Source of the DNA: Bacteroidales bacterium
GTDB lineage: Bacteria > Bacteroidota > Bacteroidia > Bacteroidales > VadinHA17
NCBI GenBank assembly: GCA_003157015.1
Contig: PMIJ01000233.1
Location: 159 to 36,423, forward strand
DNA length: 36,265 nt
Reading direction: 5' to 3'
Numbering within the stretch: position 1 is the first letter of the stretch; each line of letters opens with the position of its first letter. Made by a program: the position numbers and the translations under genes. Under the pieces are notes generated by a model, which did no database searches, was not told the origin of the DNA, and was given only the letters and a program-made list of their open reading frames with translations. Shown here piece by piece: positions 1 to 8,638 of the stretch.

Positions 1-1
1 A

Positions 2-610
2 TTATTTGAACTTGAAGTTCCTGAGATATTTGACGGTCTGATAACTATTAAAAATATTGTCAGGGTGCCAGGAGAACGCGCTAAAGTAGCTGTTGAGTCA
101 TATGATGAAAGAATAGACCCTGTAGGAGCATGCGTAGGGATGAAAGGCTCAAGAATACATGGTATCGTTCGCGAGCTGAGAAATGAAAACATTGACGTAA
201 TCAATTATACATCAAACAACCAGCTTTTCATACAGAGGGCACTGAGTCCTGCCAAGATCACATCAATAAAACTTGATGAAGAAACAAAGAGGGCAGAAAT
301 TTATCTGAAACCCAATGAGGTATCTCTTGCAATCGGGAAGGGCGGACTGAATATTAAGCTTGCAAGTCAGCTTACAGGATATGAGATTGATGTTTACAGG
401 GAACCGGGAGGAGAAGATGAGGAAGATGTAAATCTTGATGAATTTGAAGATGAAATTGAAGACTGGATCATTGAAGAACTTAAGGCTATTGGTTGTGACA
501 CAGCAAGAAGCGTCCTGAATCTTTCAATCAGCGACCTTGTCAAGAGAACCGACCTTGAAGAAGAAACAGTAAAAGAGGTAGTAAACATCCTCAGGGCCGA
601 ATTTGAATAA
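2..610 (+). CDS. nusA: Transcription termination/antitermination factor NusA, C-terminal part (5' truncated by window edge)
   Basis: NusA binds RNA polymerase and nascent RNA in the cytoplasm and affects pausing, termination and antitermination. The frame is open from base 2, so the GTG at 65 is internal and the gene begins outside the window; 202 residues are visible. Two KH-type RNA-binding folds are recognisable: the first has GMKGSRIHGIV just before the NENIDVINYT stretch, the second has AIGKGGLNIKLASQLTGYEID. The run VRVPGERAKVAV before KH1 is characteristic of the family. After KH2 comes a very acidic linker (EDEEDVNLDEFEDEIED) and a short helical C-terminal region (about the last 50 residues) that looks like a helix-hairpin-helix segment. 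infB follows after 65 bp on the same strand, the classical nusA-infB order. Identity is near certain; the 5' part cannot be judged. Confidence 0.97.
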   Translation, partial: LFELEVPEIFDGLITIKNIVRVPGERAKVAVESYDERIDPVGACVGMKGSRIHGIVRELRNENIDVINYTSNNQLFIQRALSPAKITSIKLDEETKRAEIYLKPNEVSLAIGKGGLNIKLASQLTGYEIDVYREPGGEDEEDVNLDEFEDEIEDWIIEELKAIGCDTARSVLNLSISDLVKRTDLEEETVKEVVNILRAEFE

Positions 611-675
611 ATGAAATATAAATAAACTATTCATTATCAGGGTTTTTGAAGTTATAATAAAGGCAAGGAATATTT

Positions 676-3600
676 ATGACAGAGGATATTAAGGTTACAA
701 GATTAAGCAAAGCTGCCCGCGAATTCAATGTGGGAATATCCACTATTGTGGAATTCCTTCATAAGAAAGGGTTTGATCTTGATCCCAACCCGAATACGAA
801 ACTTCCGCATGAAGCTTATATTTTGCTTGTAAAAGAATATAGTACAGATATCAGTGTAAAAAAGGAGTCTGAAAAACTCATTCTTAAAGATCTCCATAGA
901 AAGAAGGAATCTGTCTCTATCAATGATTTTTCAGAAAAGAGTGAGGCAGAAGAATCTGAAAGGGATGATGACGTTCTTGTAAAAGATTCTTCAGGAGTCA
1001 AATCATCTGTAGACATTAAGACAGAGATTAAAAAACCGGAAGTAAAACTTGTTGGCAGGATAGACCTGGAAAAGACATTAATGCCAAAGGTTGAAAAAGT
1101 AGTTCCGTCAAAAGAGGAGCCTGTTCAAAAACCTGTCCATGCTCCGGTTGTTGAACCTGAAAAACCTGAAAAGAAAAAGCCGGCTGCTGAAAAGGAGAAA
1201 GTTGATACAACTGCACCGGTTGAAGAAAAAAAATCCAAACCAAACATTGATCTTCATATTGTCGGAAAAATTGATCTCGATACCATTGTAAAAGAGACCA
1301 AACCTGAAAAATCAGAGATGCCTAAAGATAAACCAAAGGTTTCATCTAAAGGGAAGATCAAAGAAAAGGATATCCCTAAAGAGCCTGAGCCGGAACCTGC
1401 AATTACGAAAGATCAGGCAATATTGGAAGAACCTGCAAAAAAACCGGTAATCGCTGAGCCCCGGATTGATGATATTATAGAAGATGCTATAGTGCCTGAA
1501 CCCGAAGAGGATATAATTGCGCTCTATAAGACTGATTTTAAAAAACTGGCCGGCCCTCGGGTTGTCGGGAGAATAGATCTTCCCGTTGAAGAGAAAAAGA
1601 AAACCACTCCATTTCAACCGGTAAGAGTTAACGGAGATTCCGACTTCAGGAGGAAAAAGAGAAGGAAGCGGATACTTAAGGAAAAAGAAGGTATACCCGT
1701 TGTTAAACCTGTAACTACAGATAAAAAAGAAAAACCTGTCAGCAAAAAGGTTGTAAAAAGGAGGCCAGTCAGAGCCGAAGTGAATGAAGAAGAGGTTCAG
1801 AAGCAGATAAAGGAAACACTTGCAAGACTCACCACAAAAGGTAAATCGAAAGGTTCGCGATACCGCAGGGAAAAAAGGGAAGCAATAAGTCAGAAACATC
1901 AGGAGGTCGTTGATCAGCAAGAGCTCGAAAAGAATATTCTCAAAGTTACTGAATTCGTATCAGTCAACGAACTGGCTTCGATGATGAGTATTCCCGTTAC
2001 TGATATCATTTCGACATGCATGAGCCTGGGACTTTTTGTTTCTATTAACCAGCGCCTCGATGCAGAAACTATGTCACTTCTTGCCGATGAATTCGGTTTC
2101 AAGGTGGAATTTGTAAGCGCAGAACTACAGGAAGCTGTACGTGAAGAAGATGATGAGGATGAGGATCTTAAACCACGACCCCCAATTGTTACTGTTATGG
2201 GACATGTCGATCATGGTAAAACCAAGTTGCTCGACTATATCCGCAACACAAATGTGATCGCCGGTGAAGCCGGAGGGATAACACAGCATATCGGTGCATA
2301 CGGCGTTATACTTGAAGACGGACGACAGATAACATTTCTCGATACACCTGGTCATGAGGCCTTTACAGCCATGCGTGCCAGGGGTGCCCAGATAACTGAC
2401 ATAGCAATTATAGTGGTTGCAGCCGATGACGGTGTAATGCCTCAGACAAAAGAAGCAATAAACCATGCCTCTGCAGCAGGTGTTCCTATCATTTTTGCCA
2501 TCAATAAAATTGACAAGTCTACAGCTAACCCCGATAAGATAAAAGAAGCACTTGCCGCTATGAATTATCTCGTTGAAGATTGGGGAGGCAAGTATCAGTC
2601 ACAGGAGATTTCTGCAAAGAGCGGACTTAATATTGATCTGCTGCTTGATAAAATCCTTCTTGAAGCTGAGATGCTCGACCTGAAAGCCAATCCTGACAAA
2701 CCTGCTCTGGGAACGGTTATTGAATCTTCTCTCGATAAGGGAAGGGGATTTACAGCAACTGTTCTGGTCAAAGCAGGAACTCTCAAAATCGGAGATATTA
2801 TGCTCGCAGGCAGTTGCTTTGGACACATTAAAGCCATGTACAACGAAAGAGGTAATAAGGTTGAAGTAGTCGGGCCTGCTACACCTACTCTCATACTTGG
2901 ATTAAACGGGGCGCCTCAGGCAGGTGACAAATTTAATGTTATGGAAAGCGACAGAGAAGCCAAAGATATCGCTACAAAAAGGGCACAACTACAGAGGGAA
3001 CAGGGGCTCCGTACCCAGAAACATATTACTCTCGATGAGATTGGCAGAAGAATCGCGATCGGTAACTTCCAGGAGCTTAATATCATTGTTAAAGGTGATG
3101 TGGATGGTTCTGTCGAAGCTTTGAGTGACTCACTCATAAAACTCTCAACTCCTGAGATCCAGCTCAATATTATTCATAAAGCCGTGGGCCAGATCTCAGA
3201 ATCAGATGTTCTTTTAGCAGCTGCTTCAAATGCAATTATTGTCGGCTTCCAGGTAAGACCATCTTTAAGTGCCAGAAAACTGGCTGAGAAAGAAGAGATC
3301 GATGTGCGCCTCTATTCAATCATCTACAATGCAATAGAAGAAATTAGATCAGCTATGGAGGGTATGCTGTCACCTGAAGTAAGGGAGGAGATTGTTGCAA
3401 CACTTGAAATACGCGAGATATTCAAAGTGACAAGAGTTGGTACTGTTGCCGGTTGTTATGTTAAAGAAGGTAAGATTACAAGGAACACAAGGGTAAGGAT
3501 AATTCGCGATGGCATTGTAATTTATACAGGGGAACTCGGCTCTCTTAAACGATTTAAAGATGATGTCAAAGAAGTGGTAGGAGGATATGAATGTGGTCTT

Positions 3601-3681
3601 AACATCCATAATTTCAACGATATAAAAACAGGCGATATAGTTGAAGGCTATCAGGAGTTCGAAGTCAAAAAGACTCTGTAG
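676..3681 (+). CDS. infB: Translation initiation factor IF-2
   Basis: IF-2 is the GTPase that places initiator fMet-tRNA on the 30S subunit and promotes subunit joining. At 1001 residues it is a long, Bacteroidota-sized version. Residues 1-55 form the N-terminal IF2 domain ([17 protein letters not shown]). Residues about 60-400 are a Lys/Glu/Pro-rich, low-complexity linker. A second IF2_N-like segment lies near 425-480. The GTPase domain has G1 GHVDHGKT (509-516), a [10 protein letters not shown] switch I, G3 DTPGH (556-560), G4 NKID (610-613) and a SAKSG G5. The rest matches the beta-barrel, IF-2 core and C-terminal fMet-tRNA binding domains, ending in the expected [12 protein letters not shown] tail. 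Unusual: the motif hVG(R/K)IDL occurs three times in the linker (near residues 125, 195 and 296). The ATG at 676 follows an A-rich leader without a clear Shine-Dalgarno sequence. It is probably cotranscribed with nusA. Confidence 0.98.
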   Translation: MTEDIKVTRLSKAAREFNVGISTIVEFLHKKGFDLDPNPNTKLPHEAYILLVKEYSTDISVKKESEKLILKDLHRKKESVSINDFSEKSEAEESERDDDVLVKDSSGVKSSVDIKTEIKKPEVKLVGRIDLEKTLMPKVEKVVPSKEEPVQKPVHAPVVEPEKPEKKKPAAEKEKVDTTAPVEEKKSKPNIDLHIVGKIDLDTIVKETKPEKSEMPKDKPKVSSKGKIKEKDIPKEPEPEPAITKDQAILEEPAKKPVIAEPRIDDIIEDAIVPEPEEDIIALYKTDFKKLAGPRVVGRIDLPVEEKKKTTPFQPVRVNGDSDFRRKKRRKRILKEKEGIPVVKPVTTDKKEKPVSKKVVKRRPVRAEVNEEEVQKQIKETLARLTTKGKSKGSRYRREKREAISQKHQEVVDQQELEKNILKVTEFVSVNELASMMSIPVTDIISTCMSLGLFVSINQRLDAETMSLLADEFGFKVEFVSAELQEAVREEDDEDEDLKPRPPIVTVMGHVDHGKTKLLDYIRNTNVIAGEAGGITQHIGAYGVILEDGRQITFLDTPGHEAFTAMRARGAQITDIAIIVVAADDGVMPQTKEAINHASAAGVPIIFAINKIDKSTANPDKIKEALAAMNYLVEDWGGKYQSQEISAKSGLNIDLLLDKILLEAEMLDLKANPDKPALGTVIESSLDKGRGFTATVLVKAGTLKIGDIMLAGSCFGHIKAMYNERGNKVEVVGPATPTLILGLNGAPQAGDKFNVMESDREAKDIATKRAQLQREQGLRTQKHITLDEIGRRIAIGNFQELNIIVKGDVDGSVEALSDSLIKLSTPEIQLNIIHKAVGQISESDVLLAAASNAIIVGFQVRPSLSARKLAEKEEIDVRLYSIIYNAIEEIRSAMEGMLSPEVREEIVATLEIREIFKVTRVGTVAGCYVKEGKITRNTRVRIIRDGIVIYTGELGSLKRFKDDVKEVVGGYECGLNIHNFNDIKTGDIVEGYQEFEVKKTL

Positions 3682-3707
3682 GATTGCTTCCCATCAAAAA
3701 ATTTAAA

Positions 3708-3746
3708 CACAAAGGGTCACAAAGTAAAACTCAAAGTAACACAAAG
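3708..3746. repeat. Short direct-repeat array of CACAAAG units between infB and gcvH
   Basis: Four copies of CACAAAG (one as CTCAAAG) start at 3708, 3718, 3730 and 3740, so the spacing is 10, 12 and 10 bases. The array lies in the 81-bp gap between the converging ends of infB and gcvH. It resembles the short, A-rich intergenic repeats scattered in many bacterial genomes, but no function is evident. No clear rho-independent hairpin was seen in this gap. Confidence 0.55.
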
Positions 3747-3762
3747 AAAAAACAAGAATAAT

Positions 3763-4137
3763 TTACAGCAGAGTTTTATATTGTTCTGCAGTCAGAAGGC
3801 TGGCAGTTTCAGAAGGATCAGTTATCTTAATCTTCACCATCCATCCCTTTCCATAAGGATCTTTGTTAACAACGTCAGGCGACTCTTCAAGTGCCGGATT
3901 TAATTCGAGTACTTCGCCACCGACAGGCATGAACATATCAGAAACTGTTTTTACAGCTTCAATAGTACCGAATACCTCTTCGCTCTTAAGTGTTTCACCA
4001 ACTGTTTCAATCTCGATGAAGACAACGTCACCCAGTTCACCCTGAGCAAAATCGGTAACTCCTACAAAGCCAAAGATGCCTTCTACGCGTAGCCATTCAT
4101 GGTCTTTGGTATATAACAAATTTTCAGGAACGTTCAT
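3763..4137 (-). CDS. gcvH: Glycine cleavage system H protein
   Basis: GcvH is the small lipoylated shuttle protein of the glycine cleavage system: it carries the aminomethyl group from the P protein to the T protein and is reoxidised by the L protein, in the cytoplasm. The length (124 residues) is that of a full H protein. Diagnostic segments are the N-terminal YTKDHEWLRVEG, the central VTDFAQGELGDVVFIEI, and the lipoylation site EAVKTVSDMFMPVGGEV with Lys63 as the modified residue; the C-terminal part has NKDPYGKGWMVKIKI. No P, T or L protein gene is nearby. It lies downstream of the LacI gene on the same strand but 111 bp away and with its own good promoter, so it is probably an independent unit. 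In many Bacteroidota gcvH sits just downstream of sprA; here sprA is 20 kb away on the same strand, with the glucan locus between. Confidence 0.97.
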   Translation of the reverse strand: MNVPENLLYTKDHEWLRVEGIFGFVGVTDFAQGELGDVVFIEIETVGETLKSEEVFGTIEAVKTVSDMFMPVGGEVLELNPALEESPDVVNKDPYGKGWMVKIKITDPSETASLLTAEQYKTLL

Positions 4138-4163
4138 ATCTTATATTTTTTAATAAATTCGTT

Positions 4164-4193
4164 CAAAAATAAAGCTTTTTTTGTTTTTTCAAG
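4164..4193 (-). promoter_or_regulatory. Predicted Bacteroidota-type promoter of gcvH
   Basis: Read on the minus strand there is a -33-like CTTG (4193-4190), then 18 bases, then TATTTTTG (4171-4164). The latter fits the Bacteroidota -7 consensus TAnnTTTG. The 5' leader would be only about 20-25 nt before the ATG at 4137. This supports gcvH being transcribed separately from the LacI gene. Confidence 0.55.
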
Positions 4194-4248
4194 GCGACAA
4201 ATATCTTTTTAGCTCTTGATTCAGCATTAACCTGCAGAATTATTAGAT

Positions 4249-5268
4249 TTAACCAACATTCCTGGAAGATCCTTTGATGACCATCTCTGTTTTAATTGTA
4301 ATAGTCCGGAAAGGAAGATTCTGTTTCTTTTCGATACGATTAATAAGCAACTTAACAGCTTCCTTCCCTATCATGTAACCATGTTGTTCAACAGATGATA
4401 GTGTCGGGCACGTTATGTCAGAGATCATCCCGTTGGTAAATCCTACTACCGACACATCCTTTGGAACATTAAAGCCACATTCCTTTATCATATTCATAGA
4501 TTCGACAGCAGTAAGATCATTAACAGCAAAAATGCCATCTGGTCTGTTTGTCCTTTTCATCAGTTCGGGAACAATTATTGTGGCTTCCTCACGGGTATCA
4601 CATTTGATAATATTTTGTTCATCTGTAATTTGATTGTAGTACCTCAGGGCTCTTAAGTATCCATCCTTTCTGTTTTTCCCAATCTGAAGATTCTGTGGCC
4701 CCGAAAGATGAACGATATTCTTGCACCCGGTCTTAATTAAATGTTCTACTGCATCAAATGCTCCCTGCTCATCATCCACTATTACCCTGTCAGTATCCAA
4801 CTCGTTGCATATCCTGTCAAAAAAAACCAGTGGGATTCCGTTATCCTGAATTTTTCTGAAATGACCGAAGTCTTTGGTAACTTTGGTAATTGAGACAAGT
4901 ATGCCGTCAACCCGGCTCGAGAGCAACGTTTGTACTGCCTTGACTTCCCTTTCATATGTTTCATTTGACTGGCAGAACATTACATGGTAACCTGAATCAT
5001 AAGCGAGATCTTCAATACCGCTGATTACGGTAGAAAAAAAATAGTGTACAATTTCAGGAACAATAACACCAATTGTTTTTGTAAGTCCGCTTTTAAGACT
5101 GAGAGCAATAGGATCAGGCTTATAATTCCATTTTTCCACAAGATCCCGGACTACCTTTTTCGTTACCTGGCTAATGTCCGGATGATCATTTAATGCTTTT
5201 GATACTGTTGAAGGAGATATCCCCAGCTCTTTTGCTATATCTTTTATAGTCACCTGACCTTTGTACAT
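4249..5268 (-). CDS. LacI/GalR-family transcriptional regulator of the alpha-glucan locus
   Basis: This is a 339-residue sugar-responsive DNA-binding protein. Residues 6-40 form the LacI helix-turn-helix (VTIKDIAKELGISPSTVSKA), followed by a hinge helix (IALSLKSGLTKTIGV, about 54-68). The remainder is the periplasmic-binding-protein-like effector domain, with typical segments IVHYFFSTVISGIEDLA, SRVDGILVS, RPDGIFAVND and DVSVVGFTNG. It is divergent from the SusC gene, with 391 bp between them, and in the position of a locus-specific regulator. LacI proteins replace SusR in many alpha-glucan loci of flavobacteria and relatives (family knowledge). Three related palindromes, at 5497, 13073 and 24191, are its likely operators; the palindrome centred on CG is typical of LacI-family sites. 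The effector is unknown; maltose or a maltodextrin is a reasonable inference. No convincing own promoter was found. Confidence 0.93.
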   Translation of the reverse strand: MYKGQVTIKDIAKELGISPSTVSKALNDHPDISQVTKKVVRDLVEKWNYKPDPIALSLKSGLTKTIGVIVPEIVHYFFSTVISGIEDLAYDSGYHVMFCQSNETYEREVKAVQTLLSSRVDGILVSITKVTKDFGHFRKIQDNGIPLVFFDRICNELDTDRVIVDDEQGAFDAVEHLIKTGCKNIVHLSGPQNLQIGKNRKDGYLRALRYYNQITDEQNIIKCDTREEATIIVPELMKRTNRPDGIFAVNDLTAVESMNMIKECGFNVPKDVSVVGFTNGMISDITCPTLSSVEQHGYMIGKEAVKLLINRIEKKQNLPFRTITIKTEMVIKGSSRNVG

Positions 5269-5496
5269 TTTCTTTACTGAGATTTATGACTCTTTTCGAA
5301 ATATATAGAATATATTCTGATTTTCACAAAAAATTCACAAGTATCTGCGGGATGAATGAAAATAGAAATTAAATAATTACTTCGGATAATTAAAAACTGT
5401 CAAAATTGATCCTTTTTTGAGCTTTTTCTCTGTCATAAAATGAAAAAAACTAAAAGAATATTTACAATATCCTGACAAAAAGGAAAAGTAATATGC

Positions 5497-5515
5497 ATTT
5501 CAAACGTTTGCGGAA
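5497..5515. promoter_or_regulatory. Candidate LacI-family operator, site A (susC)
   Basis: The sequence ATTTCAAACGTTTGCGGAA contains the perfect palindrome CAAACGTTTG at 5501-5510. It matches site B (13073-13091) at 16 of 19 positions and site C (24191-24209) at 15 of 19. Its centre is about 45 bp upstream of the -33 element of the susC promoter candidate. Assignment to the neighbouring LacI protein is inference from location and from the CG-centred palindrome typical of this family. Confidence 0.65.
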
Positions 5516-5550
5516 CTATATGTTAATTAATTGAAAATTAATGCTTTCAA

Positions 5551-5583
5551 TTGAACAATTTCAGAATTTCTTTCCTAGTTTTG
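5551..5583 (+). promoter_or_regulatory. Predicted promoter of the susCDEF operon
   Basis: TTG at 5551-5553 and TAGTTTTG at 5576-5583 are separated by 22 bases. They fit the Bacteroidota -33 (TTTG or TTG) and -7 (TAnnTTTG) pattern, at the long end of the usual spacing. The start of transcription would be near 5590, giving a leader of about 70 nt before the SusC ATG at 5660. Confidence 0.5.
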
Positions 5584-5659
5584 TTGATCGGTAGAGAATA
5601 ACGAATATTCTAATTAATTCTTTAGAGAAAACTTTTATAATCCTTAAACCAAACAATTT

Positions 5660-8620
5660 ATGAAAAAACGAATTTTTACTATGCTGTCTATTCTTTTCCT
5701 TGGGATCCTTGTTTCCGGAGCTATAAATGCTCAGGGAATCCGGGTTTCAGGTAAAATAACTGATGCAGCAGATGGTTCTTCCCTGGTTGGAGTTACAATC
5801 CAGGAAAAGGGGACCATTAACGGGACTAACACGGATGGCAATGGTAACTTCAGCCTCACAGTTGCTCCAAATGGGACATTGGTAATATCATATATTGGTT
5901 ACGCTTCCCAGGAAGTTGTTGTAAATGGCAGAACCGTAATCAATATCGTTATGGCCGTAGCCAACCTGAAACTTAATGAAGTGGTGGTGATCGGTTATGG
6001 AACTGTAAAGAAATCAGATGCAACGGGTTCGATAGTTGCAGTCAGTTCCAAAGATTTCAACCAGGGAGCTATTACCTCGCCTCAGGATTTATTAGTTGGG
6101 AAAAGTGCAGGTGTAGTAATTACGAATGCAGGTGGTGCACCCGGAGCCGGCGCAACTATACTCGTTCGCGGTGGTTCATCATTGAATGCTTCCAACAAAC
6201 CGCTGATTATCATCGATGGTGTTCCAATCGATAACAATGACGTTGCCGGGAGTTCTAACTTCCTTTCATTCGTTAATCCAAACGACATTGAGACCTTTAC
6301 CGTTCTGAAAGATGCTTCTGCTACCGCTATTTATGGTTCACGGGCGTCTAACGGTGTTATTCTTATCACAACCAAAAAAGGCAAGGCCGGCAGTAAAATG
6401 AGTATTACCTATAATGGAAATACGTCAATATCAAGTGCCATCAAATTTTTGGACGTATATACCGGTGATCAGCTCAGACAAATCGCTTTAGATCATATTG
6501 ACCTTTATGGAGCTGATAATTTAAGTAAACTTGGAACTGCGAACACTAACTGGCAAAAGCAAATTTTCCGCAATGCTGTTTCCCAGGATCATAATTTAAG
6601 TCTTACAGGTTCTTACAAGACCCTCCCATACAGGGTATCACTTGGGTACACGGATCAGAATGGTATATTGAAAAACACCGACATGCAAAGAATGACCGGT
6701 GCTATTAGTCTCGATCCAACATTTCTGAATAATAGCTTAAAAGTCAGTATCAATGCCAAAGGGATGAGTACCAATAATAATTTTGGTGATGCAGGGGCTC
6801 TAGGTTCTGCAATCAATATGGATCCGACACAACCTGTAAAAGATGGCAACCCTGCTTCAGACGGGTATTTTCAATGGAGCAATTATGGAGCAAACCTTGG
6901 TACACCTAACCCTGTAGAACAGCTTCTTGCTACCGACAACAAATCAGTTGTTAACAGAGTTATTGGAAACATACAATTCTATTATGCACTTCCTTTTATT
7001 CAGGGACTGAATGCAAATCTGAATTTAGCAACAGATTATACAAAAAGTACGGGCCACGACAACCTTCCGTCAACAGCGCCTTCCGTACTTACAAGTCCGT
7101 TATTTGGAAAATTAAATGATTATAGTGGCAAAAACTATAACAACCTGCTCGATTTTTATCTGAGCTACTCGAAGGACCTCACAAGCATCAATAGCAAAAT
7201 TGAGGCAACCGCCGGTTATTCATGGCAGCATTTTAAACGTGAGGGAAATAGCTATACCCGCGGGATAGTGGATGACACCCATCCCTACCAGAAATCAGAC
7301 AGTTCATCTTTTGCCACTGAAAACTTTCTTGTTTCTTTCTTTGGAAGATTGAATTACACTTTAATGGATAAGTATTTACTCACGGTTACTGTGCGTGATG
7401 ATGGTTCTTCAAGGTTCGCTAAAGGCAACCAGTGGGGTATATTCCCTGCGGTTGCACTGGCCTGGAAAATTAAAAATGAAGCATTTCTGAAAGATGTTGA
7501 AGCGCTTTCTGACTTGAAACTGAGGTTAGGTTGGGGAGAAACCGGCCAACAGGATATAGTCGGTAATGATTATCCTTCACAGGCAAGATACATGATCTCC
7601 TCACCCGGCAGTTATTATCTGATTGGGGGTGATTATCTTCCGACCTTGCGCCCGAGTGCATACGATCCGACTATTAAATGGGAACAAACAGCAACCCAGA
7701 ACTTAGGATTGGATTTCGGTTTCCTGAAAGACAGGATTACAGGATCTTTTGATATATATAAAAGAGTCACAACCAATCTTCTTAACACGGTTACCATTCC
7801 GAGCGGCAGCAACTTTTCAAATACTTTGCTGACAAATGTCGGCAGTCTTGAGAACAGAGGAGCTGAAATCTCCCTGAACATTGTTCCCATATCTCAGAAA
7901 GATATGTCATTGACAATAGGTTTCAATCTGAGCTATAATATGAACAAAATTACAAAACTGCTTATCACAAACGATCCGAATTATATTGGCATCCTTTATG
8001 GTAATGCATTTACTGGCCAGATACAGGTAACTAGAGTTGGTTATCCTTCATACTCATACTTTGTTAATAAACAAGTATATGATGCAAGCGGCTACCCTAT
8101 TGAAGGTCTTTATGTCGATCTGTCAGGAAAGGGAGGCACAGTGAACGGGAACACTTCTGATCAGTATATTTTCCATAATCCTATTCCGGACTATTTAATG
8201 GGCCTGTCTGCACGCTTTAACTATAAGAACTTCGACATTTCCGCCTCAGCAAGGGCCAGTATAGGAAATTATGTTTATAATGCTGTCGCTGCAGGTGCTT
8301 CATACGACCAGATGTACCAGATTGGATACTGGAAAAATTTCACAACCTTCCTGAGTGACACACGATTTGTGAAACGTCAGTTTACAAGTGACTATTTTGT
8401 TAGCAATGCCTCATTTTTAAAGTTAGATAATTTAAGCGCCGGTTATAAGTTCGACCATATCTTGAATAATAAACTGAGTGCAAGGATAAGTCTGACTGCT
8501 CAGAATCTTATGACAATCACTAAGTACAAGGGTCTTGATCCTGAAGTTCCTGGCGGAGTTGATAACAATTTCTATCCCAGGCCCCGCACTTATATGCTTG
8601 GAATTAGTTTAACCTATTAA
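5660..8620 (+). CDS. SusC-like TonB-dependent outer-membrane oligosaccharide transporter
   Basis: SusC-type proteins are 22-strand outer-membrane barrels that import glycans with TonB energy, capped by a SusD lipoprotein. The 986 residues begin with a signal peptide (MKKRIFTML... cleaved after NA24). A carboxypeptidase-regulatory-like beta-sandwich follows (about 27-103: VSGKITDAADGSSLVGVTI ... SYIGYASQEV). Next is a segment with EVVVIGYGTVKKSDATGSI and the plug domain (DLLVGKSAGVVITN, VRGGSSLNASNKPLIIIDG, ATAIYGSRASNGVILITTK). The barrel ends in the typical RPRTYMLGISLTY with a terminal aromatic residue. No STN signalling domain precedes the plug, so it is not wired to an anti-sigma factor, consistent with LacI control. 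SusD begins 18 bp downstream. The substrate is inferred as maltodextrin from the GH13 and GH65 neighbours. Confidence 0.96.
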   Translation: MKKRIFTMLSILFLGILVSGAINAQGIRVSGKITDAADGSSLVGVTIQEKGTINGTNTDGNGNFSLTVAPNGTLVISYIGYASQEVVVNGRTVINIVMAVANLKLNEVVVIGYGTVKKSDATGSIVAVSSKDFNQGAITSPQDLLVGKSAGVVITNAGGAPGAGATILVRGGSSLNASNKPLIIIDGVPIDNNDVAGSSNFLSFVNPNDIETFTVLKDASATAIYGSRASNGVILITTKKGKAGSKMSITYNGNTSISSAIKFLDVYTGDQLRQIALDHIDLYGADNLSKLGTANTNWQKQIFRNAVSQDHNLSLTGSYKTLPYRVSLGYTDQNGILKNTDMQRMTGAISLDPTFLNNSLKVSINAKGMSTNNNFGDAGALGSAINMDPTQPVKDGNPASDGYFQWSNYGANLGTPNPVEQLLATDNKSVVNRVIGNIQFYYALPFIQGLNANLNLATDYTKSTGHDNLPSTAPSVLTSPLFGKLNDYSGKNYNNLLDFYLSYSKDLTSINSKIEATAGYSWQHFKREGNSYTRGIVDDTHPYQKSDSSSFATENFLVSFFGRLNYTLMDKYLLTVTVRDDGSSRFAKGNQWGIFPAVALAWKIKNEAFLKDVEALSDLKLRLGWGETGQQDIVGNDYPSQARYMISSPGSYYLIGGDYLPTLRPSAYDPTIKWEQTATQNLGLDFGFLKDRITGSFDIYKRVTTNLLNTVTIPSGSNFSNTLLTNVGSLENRGAEISLNIVPISQKDMSLTIGFNLSYNMNKITKLLITNDPNYIGILYGNAFTGQIQVTRVGYPSYSYFVNKQVYDASGYPIEGLYVDLSGKGGTVNGNTSDQYIFHNPIPDYLMGLSARFNYKNFDISASARASIGNYVYNAVAAGASYDQMYQIGYWKNFTTFLSDTRFVKRQFTSDYFVSNASFLKLDNLSAGYKFDHILNNKLSARISLTAQNLMTITKYKGLDPEVPGGVDNNFYPRPRTYMLGISLTY

Positions 8621-8638
8621 TATTCTAATAATATTTAT

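Larger units (their letters stand above)
5269..5659. other. Divergent regulatory region between the LacI and SusC genes
   Basis: This 391-bp AT-rich non-coding stretch separates two divergent genes. It holds a perfect 10-bp palindrome within a 19-base candidate operator (5497-5515) and a susC promoter candidate (5551-5583), followed by a leader of roughly 70 nt. No TAnnTTTG box with a suitable partner was found for the leftward LacI gene. No small ORF, RNA gene or strong hairpin was recognised. Confidence 0.6.

Noticed and set aside
1342..1920. Long open frame (192 codons) on the minus strand opposite infB
   Set aside because: It lies over the Lys/Glu-rich linker of infB, whose AAA/GAA codons leave the reverse frame free of stops; the translation is Phe-rich with no recognisable domain.
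3708..3746. Repeat array considered as a CRISPR
   Set aside because: Units are only 7 bases with 3-5-base spacers and there are no cas genes; it is a simple short direct repeat.
5269..5400. Search for a LacI gene promoter
   Set aside because: No TAnnTTTG box with a TTG partner at 17-23 bases was found on the minus strand, so none is annotated.
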